Source: Meandrina meandrites
Lineage: Eukaryota; Cnidaria; Anthozoa; Scleractinia; Meandrinidae
NCBI GenBank assembly: GCA_963693305.1
Contig: OY855913.1
Location: forward strand, 12,953,701 to 13,017,700
Reading direction: 5' to 3'
DNA: 64,000 bases
Notes under the pieces: model-generated
Seen by the model: only the letters and a program-made list of their open reading frames with translations
The model's database searches: none
Told to the model about the DNA's origin: nothing
In this document: piece after piece, positions 22,742 to 36,905 of the stretch
How the letters are laid out: every line of letters starts with the position of its first letter
How positions within the stretch are numbered: position 1 is the stretch's first letter
Made by a program: the position numbers and the translations under genes

Positions 22742-25700
22742 AATTTTCATGAAATTGGGTGCTCACGGCCCAAATCGGCGCAAGAGCCGTCCCCGAGCTC
22801 AGATCATCAGAAAATCAATTTTTACGGCCGAATCGCAATTTTCATGAAATTGGGTGCTCACGGCCCAAATCGGCGCAAGAGCCGTCCCCGAGCTCAGATC
22901 ATGAGAAAATCAATTTTTACGGCCGAATCGCAATTTTCATGAAATTGGGTGCTCACGGCCCAAATCGGCGCAAGAGCCGTCCCGGAGCTCAGATCATGAG
23001 AAAATCAATTTTTGCAGCCGAATCGCAATTTTCATGAAATTGGGTGCTCACGGCCCAAATCGGCGCAAGAGCCGTCCCGGAGCTCAGATCATGAGAAAAT
23101 CAATTTTTACGGCCGAATCGCAATTTTCATGAAATTGGGTGCTCACGGCCCAAATCGGTGCAAGAGCCGTCCCGGAGCTCAGATCATGAGAAAATCAATT
23201 TTTGCAGCCGAATCGCAATTTTCATGAAATTGGGTGCTCACGGCCCAAATCGAGTCACAAGCGCTCCCCGAGCTCAGATCATGAGAAAATCAATTTTTAC
23301 GGCCGAATCGCAATTTTCATGAAATTGGGTGCTCACGGCCCAAATCGAGTCACAAGCGCTCCCCGAGCTCAGATCATGAGAAAATCAATTTTTACGGCCG
23401 AATCGCAATTTTCATGAAATTGGGTGCTCACGGCCCAAATCGGCGCAAGAGCCGTCCCGGAGCTCAGGTCATGAGAAAATCAATTTTTAAGGCCGAATCG
23501 CAATTTTCATGAAATTGGGTGCTCACGGCCCAAATCGGCGCAAGAGCCGTCCCCGAGCTCAGATCATCAGAAAATCAATTTTTACGGCCGAATCGCAATT
23601 TTCATGAAATTGGGTGCTCACGGCCCAAATCGGCGCAAGAGCCGTCCCCGAGCTCAGATCATGAGAAAATCAATTTTTACGGCCGAATCGCAATTTTCAT
23701 GAAATTGGGTGCTCACGGCCCAAATCGGCGCAAGAGCCGTCCCGGAGCTCAGATCATGAGAAAATCAATTTTTAAGGCCGAATCGCAATTTTCATGAAAT
23801 TGGGTGCTCACGGCCCAAATCGACGCAAGAGCCGTCCCCGAGCTCAGATCATGAGAAAATCAATTTTTACGGCCGAATCGCAATTTTCATGAAATTGGGT
23901 GCTCACGGCCCAAATCGGCGCAAGAGCCGTCCCGGAGCTCTGATCATGAGAAAATCAATTTTTAAGGCCGAATCGCAATTTTCATGAAATTGGGTGCTCA
24001 CGGCCCAAATCGGCGCAAGAGCCGTCCCCGAGCTCAGATCATGAGAAAATCAATTTTTACGGCCGAATCGCAATTTTCATGAAATTGGGTGCTCACGGCC
24101 CAAATCGGCGCAAGAGCCGTCCCGGAGCTCAGATCATGAGAAAATCAATTTTTAAGGCCGAATCGCAATTTTCATGAAATTGGGTGTTCACGGCCCAAAT
24201 CGGCGCAAGAGCCGTCCCGGAGCTCAGATCATGAGAAAATCAATTTTTACGGCCGAATCGCAATTTTCATGAAATTGGGTGTTCACGGCCCAAATCGGCG
24301 CAAGAGCCGTCCCGGAGCTCAGATCATGAGAAAATCAATTTTTGCGGCCGAATCGCAATTTTCATGAAATTGGGTGCTCACGGCCCAAATCGAGTCACAA
24401 GCGCTCCCCGAGCTCAGATCATGAGAAAATCAATTTTTACGGCCGAATCGCAATTTTCATGAAATTGGGTGCTCACGGCCCAAATCGAGTCACAAGCGCT
24501 CCCCGAGCTCAGATCATGAGAAAATCAATTTTTACGGCCGAATCGCAATTTTCATGAAATTGGGTGCTCACCGCCCAAATCGAGTCACAAGCGCTCCCCG
24601 AGCTCAGATCATGAGAAATTCAATTTTTACGGCCGAATCGCAATTTTCATGAAATTGGGTGCTCACCGCCCAAATCGAGTCACAAGCGCTCCCCAAGCTC
24701 AGATCATGAGAAAATCAATTTTTACTGCCGAATCGCAATTTTCATGAAATTGGGTGCTCACGGCCCAAATCGGCGCAAGAGCCGTCCCCGAGCTCAGATC
24801 ATAAGAAAATCAATTTTTACGGCCGAATCGCAATTTTCATGAAATTGGGTGCTCACGGCCCAAATCGGTGCAAGAGCCGTCCCGGAGCTCAGATCATGAG
24901 AAAATCAATTTTTGCGGCCGAATCGCAATTTTCATGAAATTGGGTGCTCACGGCCCAAATCGAGTCACAAGCGCTCCCCGAGCTCAGATCATGAGAAAAT
25001 CAATTTTTAAGGCCGAATCGCAATTTTCATGAAATTGGGTGCTCACGGCCCAAATTGGTGCAAGAGCCGTCCCGGAGCTCAGATCATGAGAAAATCAATT
25101 TTTGCGGCCGAATCGCAATTTTCATGAAATTGGGTGCTCACGGCCCAAATCGGCGCAAGAGCCGTCCCCGAGCTAGAATCATGAGAAAATCAATTTTTAC
25201 GGCCGAATCGCAATTTTCATAAAATTGGGTGCTCACGGCCCAAATCGGTGCAAGAGCCGTCCCGGAGCTCAGATCATGAGAAAATCAATTTTTGCGGCCG
25301 AATCGCAATTTTCATGAAATTGGGTGCTCACGGCCCAAATCGGCGCAAGAGCCGTCCCCGAGCTCAGATCATCAGAAAATCAATTTTTACGGCCGAATCG
25401 CAATTTTCATGAAATTGGGTGCTCACGGCCCAAATCGGCGCAAGAGCCGTCCCCGAGCTCAGATCATGAGAAAATCAATTTTTACGGCCGAATCGCAATT
25501 TTCATGAAATTGGGTGCTCACGGCCCAAATCGGCACAAGAGCCGTCCCGGAGCTCAGATCATGAGAAAATCAATTTTTGCAGCCGAATCGCAATTTTCAT
25601 GAAATTGGGTGCTCACGGCCCAAATCGGCGCAAGAGCCGTCCCGGAGCTCAGATCATGAGAAAATCAATTTTTACGGCCGAATCGCAATTTTCATGAAAT

Positions 25701-27890
25701 TGGGTGCTCACGGCCCAAATCGGTGCAAGAGCCGTCCCGGAGCTCAGATCATGAGAAAATCAATTTTTGCAGCCGAATCGCAATTTTCATGAAATTGGGT
25801 GCTCACGGCCCAAATCGAGTCACAAGCGCTCCCCGAGCTCAGATCATGAGAAAATCAATTTTTACGGCCGAATCGCAATTTTCATGAAATTGGGTGCTCA
25901 CGGCCCAAATCGAGTCACAAGCGCTCCCCGAGCTCAGATCATGAGAAAATCAATTTTTACGGCCGAATCGCAATTTTCATGAAATTGGGTGCTCACGGCC
26001 CAAATCGGCGCAAGAGCCGTCCCGGAGCTCAGGTCATGAGAAAATCAATTTTTAAGGCCGAATCGCAATTTTCATGAAATTGGGTGCTCACGGCCCAAAT
26101 CGGCGCAAGAGCCGTCCCCGAGCTCAGATCATCAGAAAATCAATTTTTACGGCCGAATCGCAATTTTCATGAAATTGGGTGCTCACGGCCCAAATCGGCG
26201 CAAGAGCCGTCCCCGAGCTCAGATCATGAGAAAATCAATTTTTACGGCCGAATCGCAATTTTCATGAAATTGGGTGCTCACGGCCCAAATCGGCGCAAGA
26301 GCCGTCCCGGAGCTCAGATCATGAGAAAATCAATTTTTAAGGCCGAATCGCAATTTTCATGAAATTGGGTGCTCACGGCCCAAATCGACGCAAGAGCCGT
26401 CCCCGAGCTCAGATCATGAGAAAATCAATTTTTACGGCCGAATCGCAATTTTCATGAAATTGGGTGCTCACGGCCCAAATCGGCGCAAGAGCCGTCCCGG
26501 AGCTCTGATCATGAGAAAATCAATTTTTAAGGCCGAATCGCAATTTTCATGAAATTGGGTGCTCACGGCCCAAATCGGCGCAAGAGCCGTCCCCGAGCTC
26601 AGATCATGAGAAAATCAATTTTTACGGCCGAATCGCAATTTTCATGAAATTGGGTGCTCACGGCCCAAATCGGCGCAAGAGCCGTCCCGGAGCTCAGATC
26701 ATGAGAAAATCAATTTTTAAGGCCGAATCGCAATTTTCATGAAATTGGGTGTTCACGGCCCAAATCGGCGCAAGAGCCGTCCCGGAGCTCAGATCATGAG
26801 AAAATCAATTTTTACGGCCGAATCGCAATTTTCATGAAATTGGGTGTTCACGGCCCAAATCGGCGCAAGAGCCGTCCCGGAGCTCAGATCATGAGAAAAT
26901 CAATTTTTGCGGCCGAATCGCAATTTTCATGAAATTGGGTGCTCACGGCCCAAATTGAGTCACAAGCGCTCCCCGAGCTCAGATCATGAGAAAATCAATT
27001 TTTACGGCCGAATCGCAATTTTCATGAAATTGGGTGCTCACGGCCCAAATCGAGTCACAAGCGCTCCCCGAGCTCAGATCATGAGAAAATCAATTTTTAC
27101 GGCCGAATCGCAATTTTCATGAAATTGGGTGCTCACCGCCCAAATCGAGTCACAAGCGCTCCCCGAGCTCAGATCATGAGAAATTCAATTTTTACGGCCG
27201 AATCGCAATTTTCATGAAATTGGGTGCTCACCGCCCAAATCGAGTCACAAGCGCTCCCCAAGCTCAGATCATGAGAAAATCAATTTTTACTGCCGAATCG
27301 CAATTTTCATGAAATTGGGTGCTCACGGCCCAAATCGGCGCAAGAGCCGTCCCCGAGCTCAGATCATAAGAAAATCAATTTTTACGGCCGAATCGCAATT
27401 TTCATGAAATTGGGTGCTCACGGCCCAAATCGGTGCAAGAGCCGTCCCGGAGCTCAGATCATGAGAAAATCAATTTTTGCGGCCGAATCGCAATTTTCAT
27501 GAAATTGGGTGCTCACGGCCCAAATCGAGTCACAAGCGCTCCCCGAGCTCAGATCATGAGAAAATCAATTTTTAAGGCCGAATCGCAATTTTCATGAAAT
27601 TGGGTGCTCACGGCCCAAATTGGTGCAAGAGCCGTCCCGGAGCTCAGATCATGAGAAAATCAATTTTTGCGGCCGAATCGCAATTTTCATGAAATTGGGT
27701 GCTCACGGCCCAAATCGGCGCAAGAGCCGTCCCCGAGCTAGAATCATGAGAAAATCAATTTTTACGGCCGAATCGCAATTTTCATAAAATTGGGTGCTCA
27801 CGGCCCAAATCGGTGCAAGAGCCGTCCCGGAGCTCAGATCATGAGAAAATCAATTTTTGCGGCCGAATCGCAATTTTCATGAAATTGGGT
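22742..27890 (+). repeat. HOR block 3: 2565-bp (27-mer) repeat, two full copies
   Basis: Bases 22742-25325 correspond to 25307-27890 at a shift of 2565 bp. Shared rare variants include GCTAGAATC at about 25172 and 27737, ATAAAATTGG at about 25219 and 27784, GAAATTC at about 24615 and 27180, and AAATTGGTGC at about 25053 and 27618. I noticed few differences, for example GGCACAAG at 25532 against GGCGCAAG upstream, and AAATTGAGTC at 26953 against AAATCGAGTC. A 760-bp (8-unit) echo joins 22759 to 23519 and 25324 to 26084. Confidence 0.86.
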
Positions 27891-30309
27891 GCTCACGGCC
27901 CAAATCGAGTCACAAGCGCTCCCCGAGCTCAGATCATGAGAAAATCAATTTTTACGGCCGAATCGCAATTTTCATGAAATTGGGTGCTCACGGCCCAAAT
28001 CGGCGCAAGAGCCGTCCCCGAGCTCAGATCATGAGAAAATGAATTTTTACGGCCGAATCGCAATTTTCATGAAATTGGGTGCTCACCGCCCAAATCGAGT
28101 CACAAGCGCTCCCCGAGCTGAGATCATGAGAAAATCAATTTTTACGGCCGAATCGCAATTTTCATGAAATTGGGTGCTCACGGCCCAAATCGGCGCAAGA
28201 GCCGTCCCGGAGCTCAGATCATGAGAAAATCAATTTTTGCGGCCGAATCGCAATTTTCATGAAATTGGGTGCTCACGGCCCAAATCGAGTCACAACCGCT
28301 CCCCGAGCTCAGATCATGAGAAAATCAATTTTTACGGCCGAATCGCAATTTTCATGAAATTCGGTGCTCACCGCCCAAATCGAGTCACAAGCGCTCCCCG
28401 AGCTCAGATCATGAGAAAATCAATTTTTACGGCCGAATCGCAATTTTCATGAAATTGGGTGCTCACGGCCCAAATCGGTGCAAGAGCCGTCCCGGAGCTC
28501 AGATCATGAGAAAATCAATTTTTGCGGCCGAATCGCAATTTTCATGAAATTGGGTGATCACGGCCCAAATCGGCGCAAGAGCCGTCCCCGAGCTCAGATC
28601 ATGAGAAAATCAATTTTTACGGCCGAATCGCAATTTTCATAAAATTGGGTGCTCACGGCCCAAATCGGTGCAAGAGCCGTCCCGGAGCTCAGATCATGAG
28701 AAAATCAATTTTTGCGGCCGAATCGCAATTTTCATGAAATTGGGTGCTCACGGCCCAAATCGAGTCACAAGCGCTCCCCGAGCTCAGATCATGAGAAAAT
28801 CAATTTTTACGGCCGAATCGCAATTTTCATGAAATTGGGTGCTCACGGCCCAAATCGGCGCAAGAGCCGTCCCCGAGCTCAGATCATGAGAAAATCAATT
28901 TTTACGGCCGAATCGCAATTTTCATGAAATTGGGTGCTCACCGCCCAAATCGAGTCACAAGCGCTCCCCGAGCTGAGATCATGAGAAAATCAATTTTTAC
29001 GGCCGAATCGCAATTTTCATGAAATTGGGTGCTTACGACCCAAATCGGCGAGAGAGCCGTCCCGGAGCTCAGATCATGAGAAAATCAATTTTTACGGCCG
29101 AATCGCAATTTTCATGAAATTGGGTGCTCACCGCCCAAATCGAGTCACAAGCGCTCCCCGAGCTCAGATCATGAGAAAATCAATTTTTACGGCCGAATCG
29201 CAATTTTCATGAAATTGGGTGCTCACGGCCCAAATCGGCGCAAGAGCCGTCCCGGAGCTCAGATCATGAGAAAATCAATTTTTAAGGCCGAATCGCAATT
29301 TTCATGAAATTGGGTGTTCACGGCCCAAATCGGCGCAAGAGCCGTCCCGGAGCTCAGATCATGAGAAAATCAATTTTTACGGCCGAATCGCAATTTTCAT
29401 GAAATTGGGTGTTCACGGCCCAAATCGGCGCAAGAGCCGTCCCGGAGCTCAGATCATGAGAAAATCAATTTTTGCGGCCGAATCGCAATTTTCATGAAAT
29501 TGGGTGCTCACGGCCCAAATCGAGTCACAAGCGCTCCCCGAGCTCAGATCATGAGAAAATCAATTTTTACGGCCGAATCGCAATTTTCATGAAATTGGGT
29601 GCTCACGGCCCAAATCGAGTCACAAGCGCTCCCCGAGCTCAGATCATGAGAAAATCAATTTTTACGGCCGAATCGCAATTTTCATGAAATTGGGTGCTCA
29701 CCGCCCAAATCGAGTCACAAGCGCTCCCCGAGCTCAGATCATGAGAAATTCAATTTTTACGGCCGAATCGCAATTTTCATGAAATTGGGTGCTCACCGCC
29801 CAAATCGAGTCACAAGCGCTCCCCAAGCTCAGATCATGAGAAAATCAATTTTTACTGCCGAATCGCAATTTTCATGAAATTGGGTGCTCACGGCCCAAAT
29901 CGGCGCAAGAGCCGTCCCCGAGCTCAGATCATAAGAAAATCAATTTTTACGGCCGAATCGCAATTTTCATGAAATTGGGTGCTCACGGCCCAAATCGGTG
30001 CAAGAGCCGTCCCGGAGCTCAGATCATGAGAAAATCAATTTTTGCGGCCGAATCGCAATTTTCATGAAATTGGGTGCTCACGGCCCAAATCGAGTCACAA
30101 GCGCTCCCCGAGCTCAGATCATGAGAAAATCAATTTTTACGGCCGAATCGCAATTTTCATGAAATTGGGTGCTCACGGCCCAAATTGGTGCAAGAGCCGT
30201 CCCGGAGCTCAGATCATGAGAAAATCAATTTTTGCAGCCGAATCGCAATTTTCATGAAATTGGGTGCTCACGGCCCAAATCGGCGCAAGAGCCGTCCCCG
30301 AGCTAGAAT
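27891..30309 (+). repeat. Mosaic with partial third 27-mer copy
   Basis: 27891-29274 introduces the GAGCTGAG, CACAACCGCTCC, ATTCGGTGC and GGCGAGAGAGCC variants that dominate the next block. A one-off GAATTTTTACGG change lies near 28041. From about 29275 the sequence rejoins the 2565-bp repeat (26710 onward) and follows it to about 30455, overlapping the next block. It is not identical: the unit near 30140 reads ACGG where 27575 reads AAGG. No unique DNA is present. Confidence 0.78.
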
Positions 30310-33300
30310 CATGAGAAAATCAATTTTTACGGCCGAATCGCAATTTTCATAAAATTGGGTGCTCACGGCCCAAATCGGTGCAAGAGCCGTCCCGGAGCTC
30401 AGATCATGAGAAAATCAATTTTTGCGGCCGAATCGCAATTTTCATGAAATTGGGTGCTCACGGCCCAAATCGAGTCACAAGCGCTCCCCGAGCTCAGATC
30501 ATGAGAAAATCAATTTTTACGGCCGAATCGCAATTTTCATGAAATTGGGTGCTCACGGCCCAAATCGGCGCAAGAGCCGTCCCCGAGCTCAGATCATGAG
30601 AAAATCAATTTTTACGGCCGAATCGCAATTTTCATGAAATTGGGTGCTCACCGCCCAAATCGAGTCACAAGCGCTCCCCGAGCTGAGATCATGAGAAAAT
30701 CAATTTTTACGGCCGAATCGCAATTTTCATGAAATTGGGTGCTCACGACCCAAATCGGCGAGAGAGCCGTCCCGGAGCTCAGATCATGAGAAAATCAATT
30801 TTTACGGCCGAATCGCAATTTTCATGAAATTGGGTGCTCACCGCCCAAATCGAGTCACAAGCGCTCCCCGAGCTCAGATCATGAGAAAATCAATTTTTAC
30901 GGCCGAATCGCAATTTTCATGAAATTGGGTGCTCACGGCCCAAATCGGCGCAAGAGCCGTCCCGGAGCTCAGATCATGAGAAAATCAATTTTTGCGGCCG
31001 AATCGCAATTTTCATGAAATTGGGTGCTCACGGCCCAAATCGAGTCACAACCGCTCCCCGAGCTCAGATCATGAGAAAATCAATTTTTACGGCCGAATCG
31101 CAATTTTCATGAAATTCGGTGCTCACCGCCCAAATCGAGTCACAAGCGCTCCCCGAGCTCAGATCATGAGAAAATCAATTTTTACGGCCGAATCGCAATT
31201 TTCATGAAATTGGGTGCTCACGGCCCAAATCGGTGCAAGAGCCGTCCCGGAGCTCAGATCATGAGAAAATCAATTTTTGCGGCCGAATCGCAATTTTCAT
31301 GAAATTGGGTGCTCACGGCCCAAATCGGCGCAAGAGCCGTCCCCGAGCTCAGATCATGAGAAAATCAATTTTTACGGCCGAATCGCAATTTTCATAAAAT
31401 TGGGTGCTCACGGCCCAAATCGGTGCAAGAGCCGTCCCGGAGCTCAGATCATGAGAAAATCAATTTTTGCGGCCGAATCGCAATTTTCATGAAATTGGGT
31501 GCTCACGGCCCAAATCGAGTCACAAGCGCTCCCCGAGCTCAGATCATGAGAAAATCAATTTTTACGGCCGAATCGCAATTTTCATGAAATTGGGTGCTCA
31601 CGGCCCAAATCGGCGCAAGAGCCGTCCCCGAGCTCAGATCATGAGAAAATCAATTTTTACGGCCGAATCGCAATTTTCATGAAATTGGGTGCTCACCGCC
31701 CAAATCGAGTCACAAGCGCTCCCCGAGCTGAGATCATGAGAAAATCAATTTTTACGGCCGAATCGCAATTTTCATGAAATTGGGTGCTTACGACCCAAAT
31801 CGGCGAGAGAGCCGTCCCGGAGCTCAGATCATGAGAAAATCAATTTTTACGGCCGAATCGCAATTTTCATGAAATTGGGTGCTCACCGCCCAAATCGAGT
31901 CACAAGCGCTCCCCGAGCTCAGATCATGAGAAAATCAATTTTTACGGCCGAATCGCAATTTTCATGAAATTGGGTGCTCACGGCCCAAATCGGCGCAAGA
32001 GCCGTCCCGGAGCTCAGATCATGAGAAAATCAATTTTTGCGGCCGAATCGCAATTTTCATGAAATTGGGTGCTCACGGCCCAAATCGAGTCACAACCGCT
32101 CCCCGAGCTCAGATCATGAGAAAATCAATTTTTACGGCCGAATCGCAATTTTCATGAAATTCGGTGCTCACCGCCCAAATCGAGTCACAAGCGCTCCCCG
32201 AGCTCAGATCATGAGAAAATCAATTTTTACGGCCGAATCGCAATTTTCATGAAATTGGGTGCTCACGGCCCAAATCGGTGCAAGAGCCGTCCCGGAGCTC
32301 AGATCATGAGAAAATCAATTTTTGCGGCCGAATCGCAATTTTCATGAAATTGGGTGCTCACGGCCCAAATCGGCGCAAGAGCCGTCCCCGAGCTCAGATC
32401 ATGAGAAAATCAAATTTTACGGCCGAATCGCAATTTTCATAAAATTGGGTGCTCACGGCCCAAATCGGTGCAAGAGCCGTCCCGGAGCTCAGATCATGAG
32501 AAAATCAATTTTTGCGGCCGAATCGCAATTTTCATGAAATTGGGTGCTCACGGCCCAAATCGAGTCACAAGCGCTCCCCGAGCTCAGATCATGAGAAAAT
32601 CAATTTTTACGGCCGAATCGCAATTTTCATGAAATTGGGTGCTCACGGCCCAAATCGGCGCAAGAGCCGTCCCCGAGCTCAGATCATGAGAAAATCAATT
32701 TTTACGGCCGAATCGCAATTTTCATGAAATTGGGTGCTCACCGCCCAAATCGAGTCACAAGCGCTCCCCGAGCTGAGATCATGAGAAAATCAATTTTTAC
32801 GGCCGAATCGCAATTTTCATGAAATTGGGTGCTTACGACCCAAATCGGCGAGAGAGCCGTCCCGGAGCTCAGATCATGAGAAAATCAATTTTTACGGCCG
32901 AATCGCAATTTTCATGAAATTGGGTGCTCACCGCCCAAATCGAGTCACAAGCGCTCCCCGAGCTCAGATCATGAGAAAATCAATTTTTACGGCCGAATCG
33001 CAATTTTCATGAAATTGGGTGCTCACGGCCCAAATCGGCGCAAGAGCCGTCCCGGAGCTCAGATCATGAGAAAATCAATTTTTGCGGCCGAATCGCAATT
33101 TTCATGAAATTGGGTGCTCACGGCCCAAATCGAGTCACAACCGCTCCCCGAGCTCAGATCATGAGAAAATCAATTTTTACGGCCGAATCGCAATTTTCAT
33201 GAAATTCGGTGCTCACCGCCCAAATCGAGTCACAAGCGCTCCCCGAGCTCAGATCATGAGAAAATCAATTTTTACGGCCGAATCGCAATTTTCATGAAAT

Positions 33301-33310
33301 TGGGTGCTCA
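30310..33310 (+). repeat. HOR block 4: 1045-bp (11-mer) repeat, about 2.9 copies
   Basis: A marker monomer with ACGACCCAAATCGGCGAGAG starts near 30744, 31789 and 32834, spaced 1045 bp, with an outlying relative near 29034. The CACAACCGCTCC variant (31049, 32094, 33139), the ATTCGGTGC variant and the GAGCTGAG variant follow the same spacing. Copies differ by isolated substitutions: GCTCACGACC in the first copy against GCTTACGACC in the next two, and CAAATTTTACGG only near 32412. This is the cleanest simple tandem HOR in the right half of the window. Confidence 0.88.
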
Positions 33311-36300
33311 CGGCCCAAATCGAGTCACAAGCGCTCCCCGAGCTCAGATCATGAGAAAATCAATTTTTACGGCCGAATCGCAATTTTCATGAAATTGGGT
33401 GCTCACGGCCCAAATCAAATGACAAGCGCTCCCCGAGCTCAGATCATGAGAAAATCAATTTTTACGGCCGAATCGCAATTTTCATGAAATTGGGTGCTCA
33501 CGGCCCAAATCGGCGCAAGACCCGTCCCGGAGCTCAGATCATGAGAAAATCAATTTTTACAGCCGAATCGCAATTTTCATGAAATTGGGTGCTCACGGCC
33601 CAAATCGGCGCAAGAGCCGTCCCCGAGCTCAGATCATTAGAAAATCAATTTTTACGGCCGAATCGCAATTTTCATGAAATTGGGTGCTCACGGCCCAAAT
33701 CGATGCAAGAGCCGTCCCGGAGCTCAGATCATGAGAAAATCAATTTTTGCGGCCGAATCGCAATTTTCATGAAATTGGGTGCCCACGGCCCAAATCGAGT
33801 CACAAGCGCTCCCCGAGCTCAGATCATGAGAAAATCAATTTTTACGGCCGAATCGCAATTTTCATGAAATTGGGTGCTCACCGCCCAAATCGAGTCACAA
33901 GCGCTCCCCGAGCTCAGATCATGAGAAAATCAATTTTTAAGGCCGAATCGCAATTTTCATGAAATTGGGTGCTCACGGCCCAAATCGGCGCAAGAGCCGT
34001 CCCCGAGCTCAGATCATCAGAAAATCAATTTTTACGGCCGAATCGCAATTTTCATTAAATTGGGTGCTCACGGCCCAAATCGGCGCAAGAGCCGTCCCCG
34101 AGCTCAGATCATGAGAAAATCAATTTTTACGGCCGAATCGCAATTTTCATGAAATTGGGTGCTCACGGCCCAAATCGGCGCAAGAGCCGTCCCCGAGCTC
34201 AGATCATGAGAAAATCAATTTTTACGGCCGAATCGCAATTTTCATGAAATTGGGTGCTCACGGCCCAAATCGGCGCAAGAGCCGTCCCCGAGCTCAGATC
34301 ATGAGAAAATCAATTTTTAAGGCCGAATCGCAATTTTCATGAAATTGGGTGCCCACGGCCCAAATCGAGTCACAAGCGCTCCCCGAGCTCAGATCATGAG
34401 AAAATCAATTTTAAAGGCCGAATCGCAATTTTCATGAAATTGGGTGCTCACGGCCCAAATCGGCGCAAGAGCCGTCCCCGAGCTCAGATCATGAGAAAAT
34501 CAATTTTTTCGGCCGAATCGCAATTTTCATGAAATTGGGTGCTCACGGCCCAAATCGGCGCAAGAGCCGTCCCCGAGCTCAGATCATGAGAAAATCAATT
34601 TTTACGGCCGAATCGCAATTTTCATGAAATTGGGTGCTCACGGCCCAAATCGGCGCAAGAGCCGTCCCCGAGCTCAGATCATGAGAAAATCAATTTTTAA
34701 GGCCGAATCGCAATTTTCATGAAATTGGGTGCTCACGGCCCAAATCGGCGCAAGAGCCGTCCCCGAGCTCAGATCATGAGAAAATCAATTTTTACGGCCG
34801 AATCGCAATTTTCATGAAATTGGGTGCTCACGGCCCAAATCGGCGCAAGAGCCGTCCCCGAGCTCAGATCATGAGAAAATCAATTTTTAAGGCCGAATCG
34901 CAATTTTCATGAAATTGGGTGCTCACGGCCCAAATCGAGTCACAAGCGCTCCCCGAGCTCAGATCATGAGAAAATCAATTTTTACGGCCGAATCGCAATT
35001 TTCATGAAATTGGGTGCCCACGGCCCAAATCGAGTCACAAGCGCTCCCCGAGCTCAGATCATGAGAAAATCAATTTTTACGGCCGAATCGCAATTTTCAT
35101 GAAATTGGGTGCTCACCGCCCAAATCGAGTCACAAGCGCTCCCCGAGCTCAGATCATGAGAAAATCAATTTTTAAGGCCGAATCGCAATTTTCATGAAAT
35201 TGGGTGCTCACGGCCCAAATCGGCGCAAGAGCCGTCCCCGAGCTCAGATCATCAGAAAATCAATTTTTACGGCCGAATCGCAATTTTCATTAAATTGGGT
35301 GCTCACGGCCCAAATCGGCGCAAGAGCCGTCCCCGAGCTCAGATCATGAGAAAATCAATTTTTACGGCCGAATCGCAATTTTCATGAAATTGGGTGCTCA
35401 CGGCCCAAATCGGCGCAAGAGCCGTCCCGGAGCTCAGATCATGAGAAAATCAATTTTTGCGGCCGAATCGCAATTTTCATGAAATTGGGTGCTCACGGCC
35501 CAAATCGAGTCACAACCGCTCCCCGAGCTCAGATCATGAGAAAATCAATTTTTACGGCCGAATCGCAATTTTCATGAAATTCGGTGCTCACCGCCCAAAT
35601 CGAGTCACAAGCGCTCCCCGAGCTCAGATCATGAGAAAATCAATTTTTACGGCCGAATCGCAATTTTCATGAAATTGGGTGCTCACGGCCCAAATCGAGT
35701 CACAAGCGCTCCCCGAGCTCAGATCATGAGAAAATCAATTTTTACGGCCGAATCGCAATTTTCATGAAATTGGGTGCTCACGGCCCAAATCAAATCACAA
35801 GCGCTCCCCGAGCTCAGATCATGAGAAAATCAATTTTTACGGCCGAATCGCAATTTTCATGAAATTGGGTGCTCACGGCCCAAATCGGCGCAAGACCCGT
35901 CCCGGAGCTCAGATCATGAGAAAATCAATTTTTACAGCCGAATCGCAATTTTCATGAAATTGGGTGCTCACGGCCCAAATCGGCGCAAGAGCCGTCCCCG
36001 AGCTCAGATCATTAGAAAATCAATTTTTACGGCCGAATCGCAATTTTCATGAAATTGGGTGCTCACGGCCCAAATCGATGCAAGAGCCGTCCCGGAGCTC
36101 AGATCATGAGAAAATCAATTTTTGCGGCCGAATCGCAATTTTCATGAAATTGGGTGCCCACGGCCCAAATCGAGTCACAAGCGCTCCCCGAGCTCAGATC
36201 ATGAGAAAATCAATTTTTACGGCCGAATCGCAATTTTCATGAAATTGGGTGCTCACCGCCCAAATCGAGTCACAAGCGCTCCCCGAGCTCAGATCATGAG

Positions 36301-36905
36301 AAAATCAATTTTTAAGGCCGAATCGCAATTTTCATGAAATTGGGTGCTCACGGCCCAAATCGGCGCAAGAGCCGTCCCCGAGCTCAGATCATCAGAAAAT
36401 CAATTTTTACGGCCGAATCGCAATTTTCATTAAATTGGGTGCTCACGGCCCAAATCGGCGCAAGAGCCGTCCCCGAGCTCAGATCATGAGAAAATCAATT
36501 TTTACGGCCGAATCGCAATTTTCATGAAATTGGGTGCTCACGGCCCAAATCGGCGCAAGAGCCGTCCCCGAGCTCAGATCATGAGAAAATCAATTTTTAC
36601 GGCCGAATCGCAATTTTCATGAAATTGGGTGCTCACGGCCCAAATCGGCGCAAGAGCCGTCCCCGAGCTCAGATCATGAGAAAATCAATTTTTAAGGCCG
36701 AATCGCAATTTTCATGAAATTGGGTGCCCACGGCCCAAATCGAGTCACAAGCGCTCCCCGAGCTCAGATCATGAGAAAATCAATTTTTAAGGCCGAATCG
36801 CAATTTTCATGAAATTGGGTGCTCACGGCCCAAATCGGCGCAAGAGCCGTCCCCGAGCTCAGATCATGAGAAAATCAATTTTTACGGCCGAATCGCAATT
36901 TTCAT
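32960..36905 (+). repeat. Duplicated segment at 2375-bp spacing (25 monomers)
   Basis: Bases from about 32960 to 34530 reappear at 35335-36905. Shared markers are CAAGACCCGTCC (33518, 35893), ATTAGAAAATC (33637, 36012), CGATGCAAGAG (33700, 36075), GCCCACGGCC (33781, 36156) and CATTAAATTGGG (34053, 36428). Differences include AAATCAAATGAC at 33412 against AAATCAAATCAC at 35787. Between the copies, 34531-35334 holds ACGG/AAGG units and another CATTAAATTGGG copy near 35288. Confidence 0.8.

Noticed and set aside
25171..25180. An indel at the GCTAGAATC variant
   Set aside because: Counting bases shows it is the same length as the usual GCTCAGATC, so it is a cluster of substitutions. The same applies to AAATCAAATGAC (33412), CAATTTTTTCGG (34501) and AAAATATATTTTT units.
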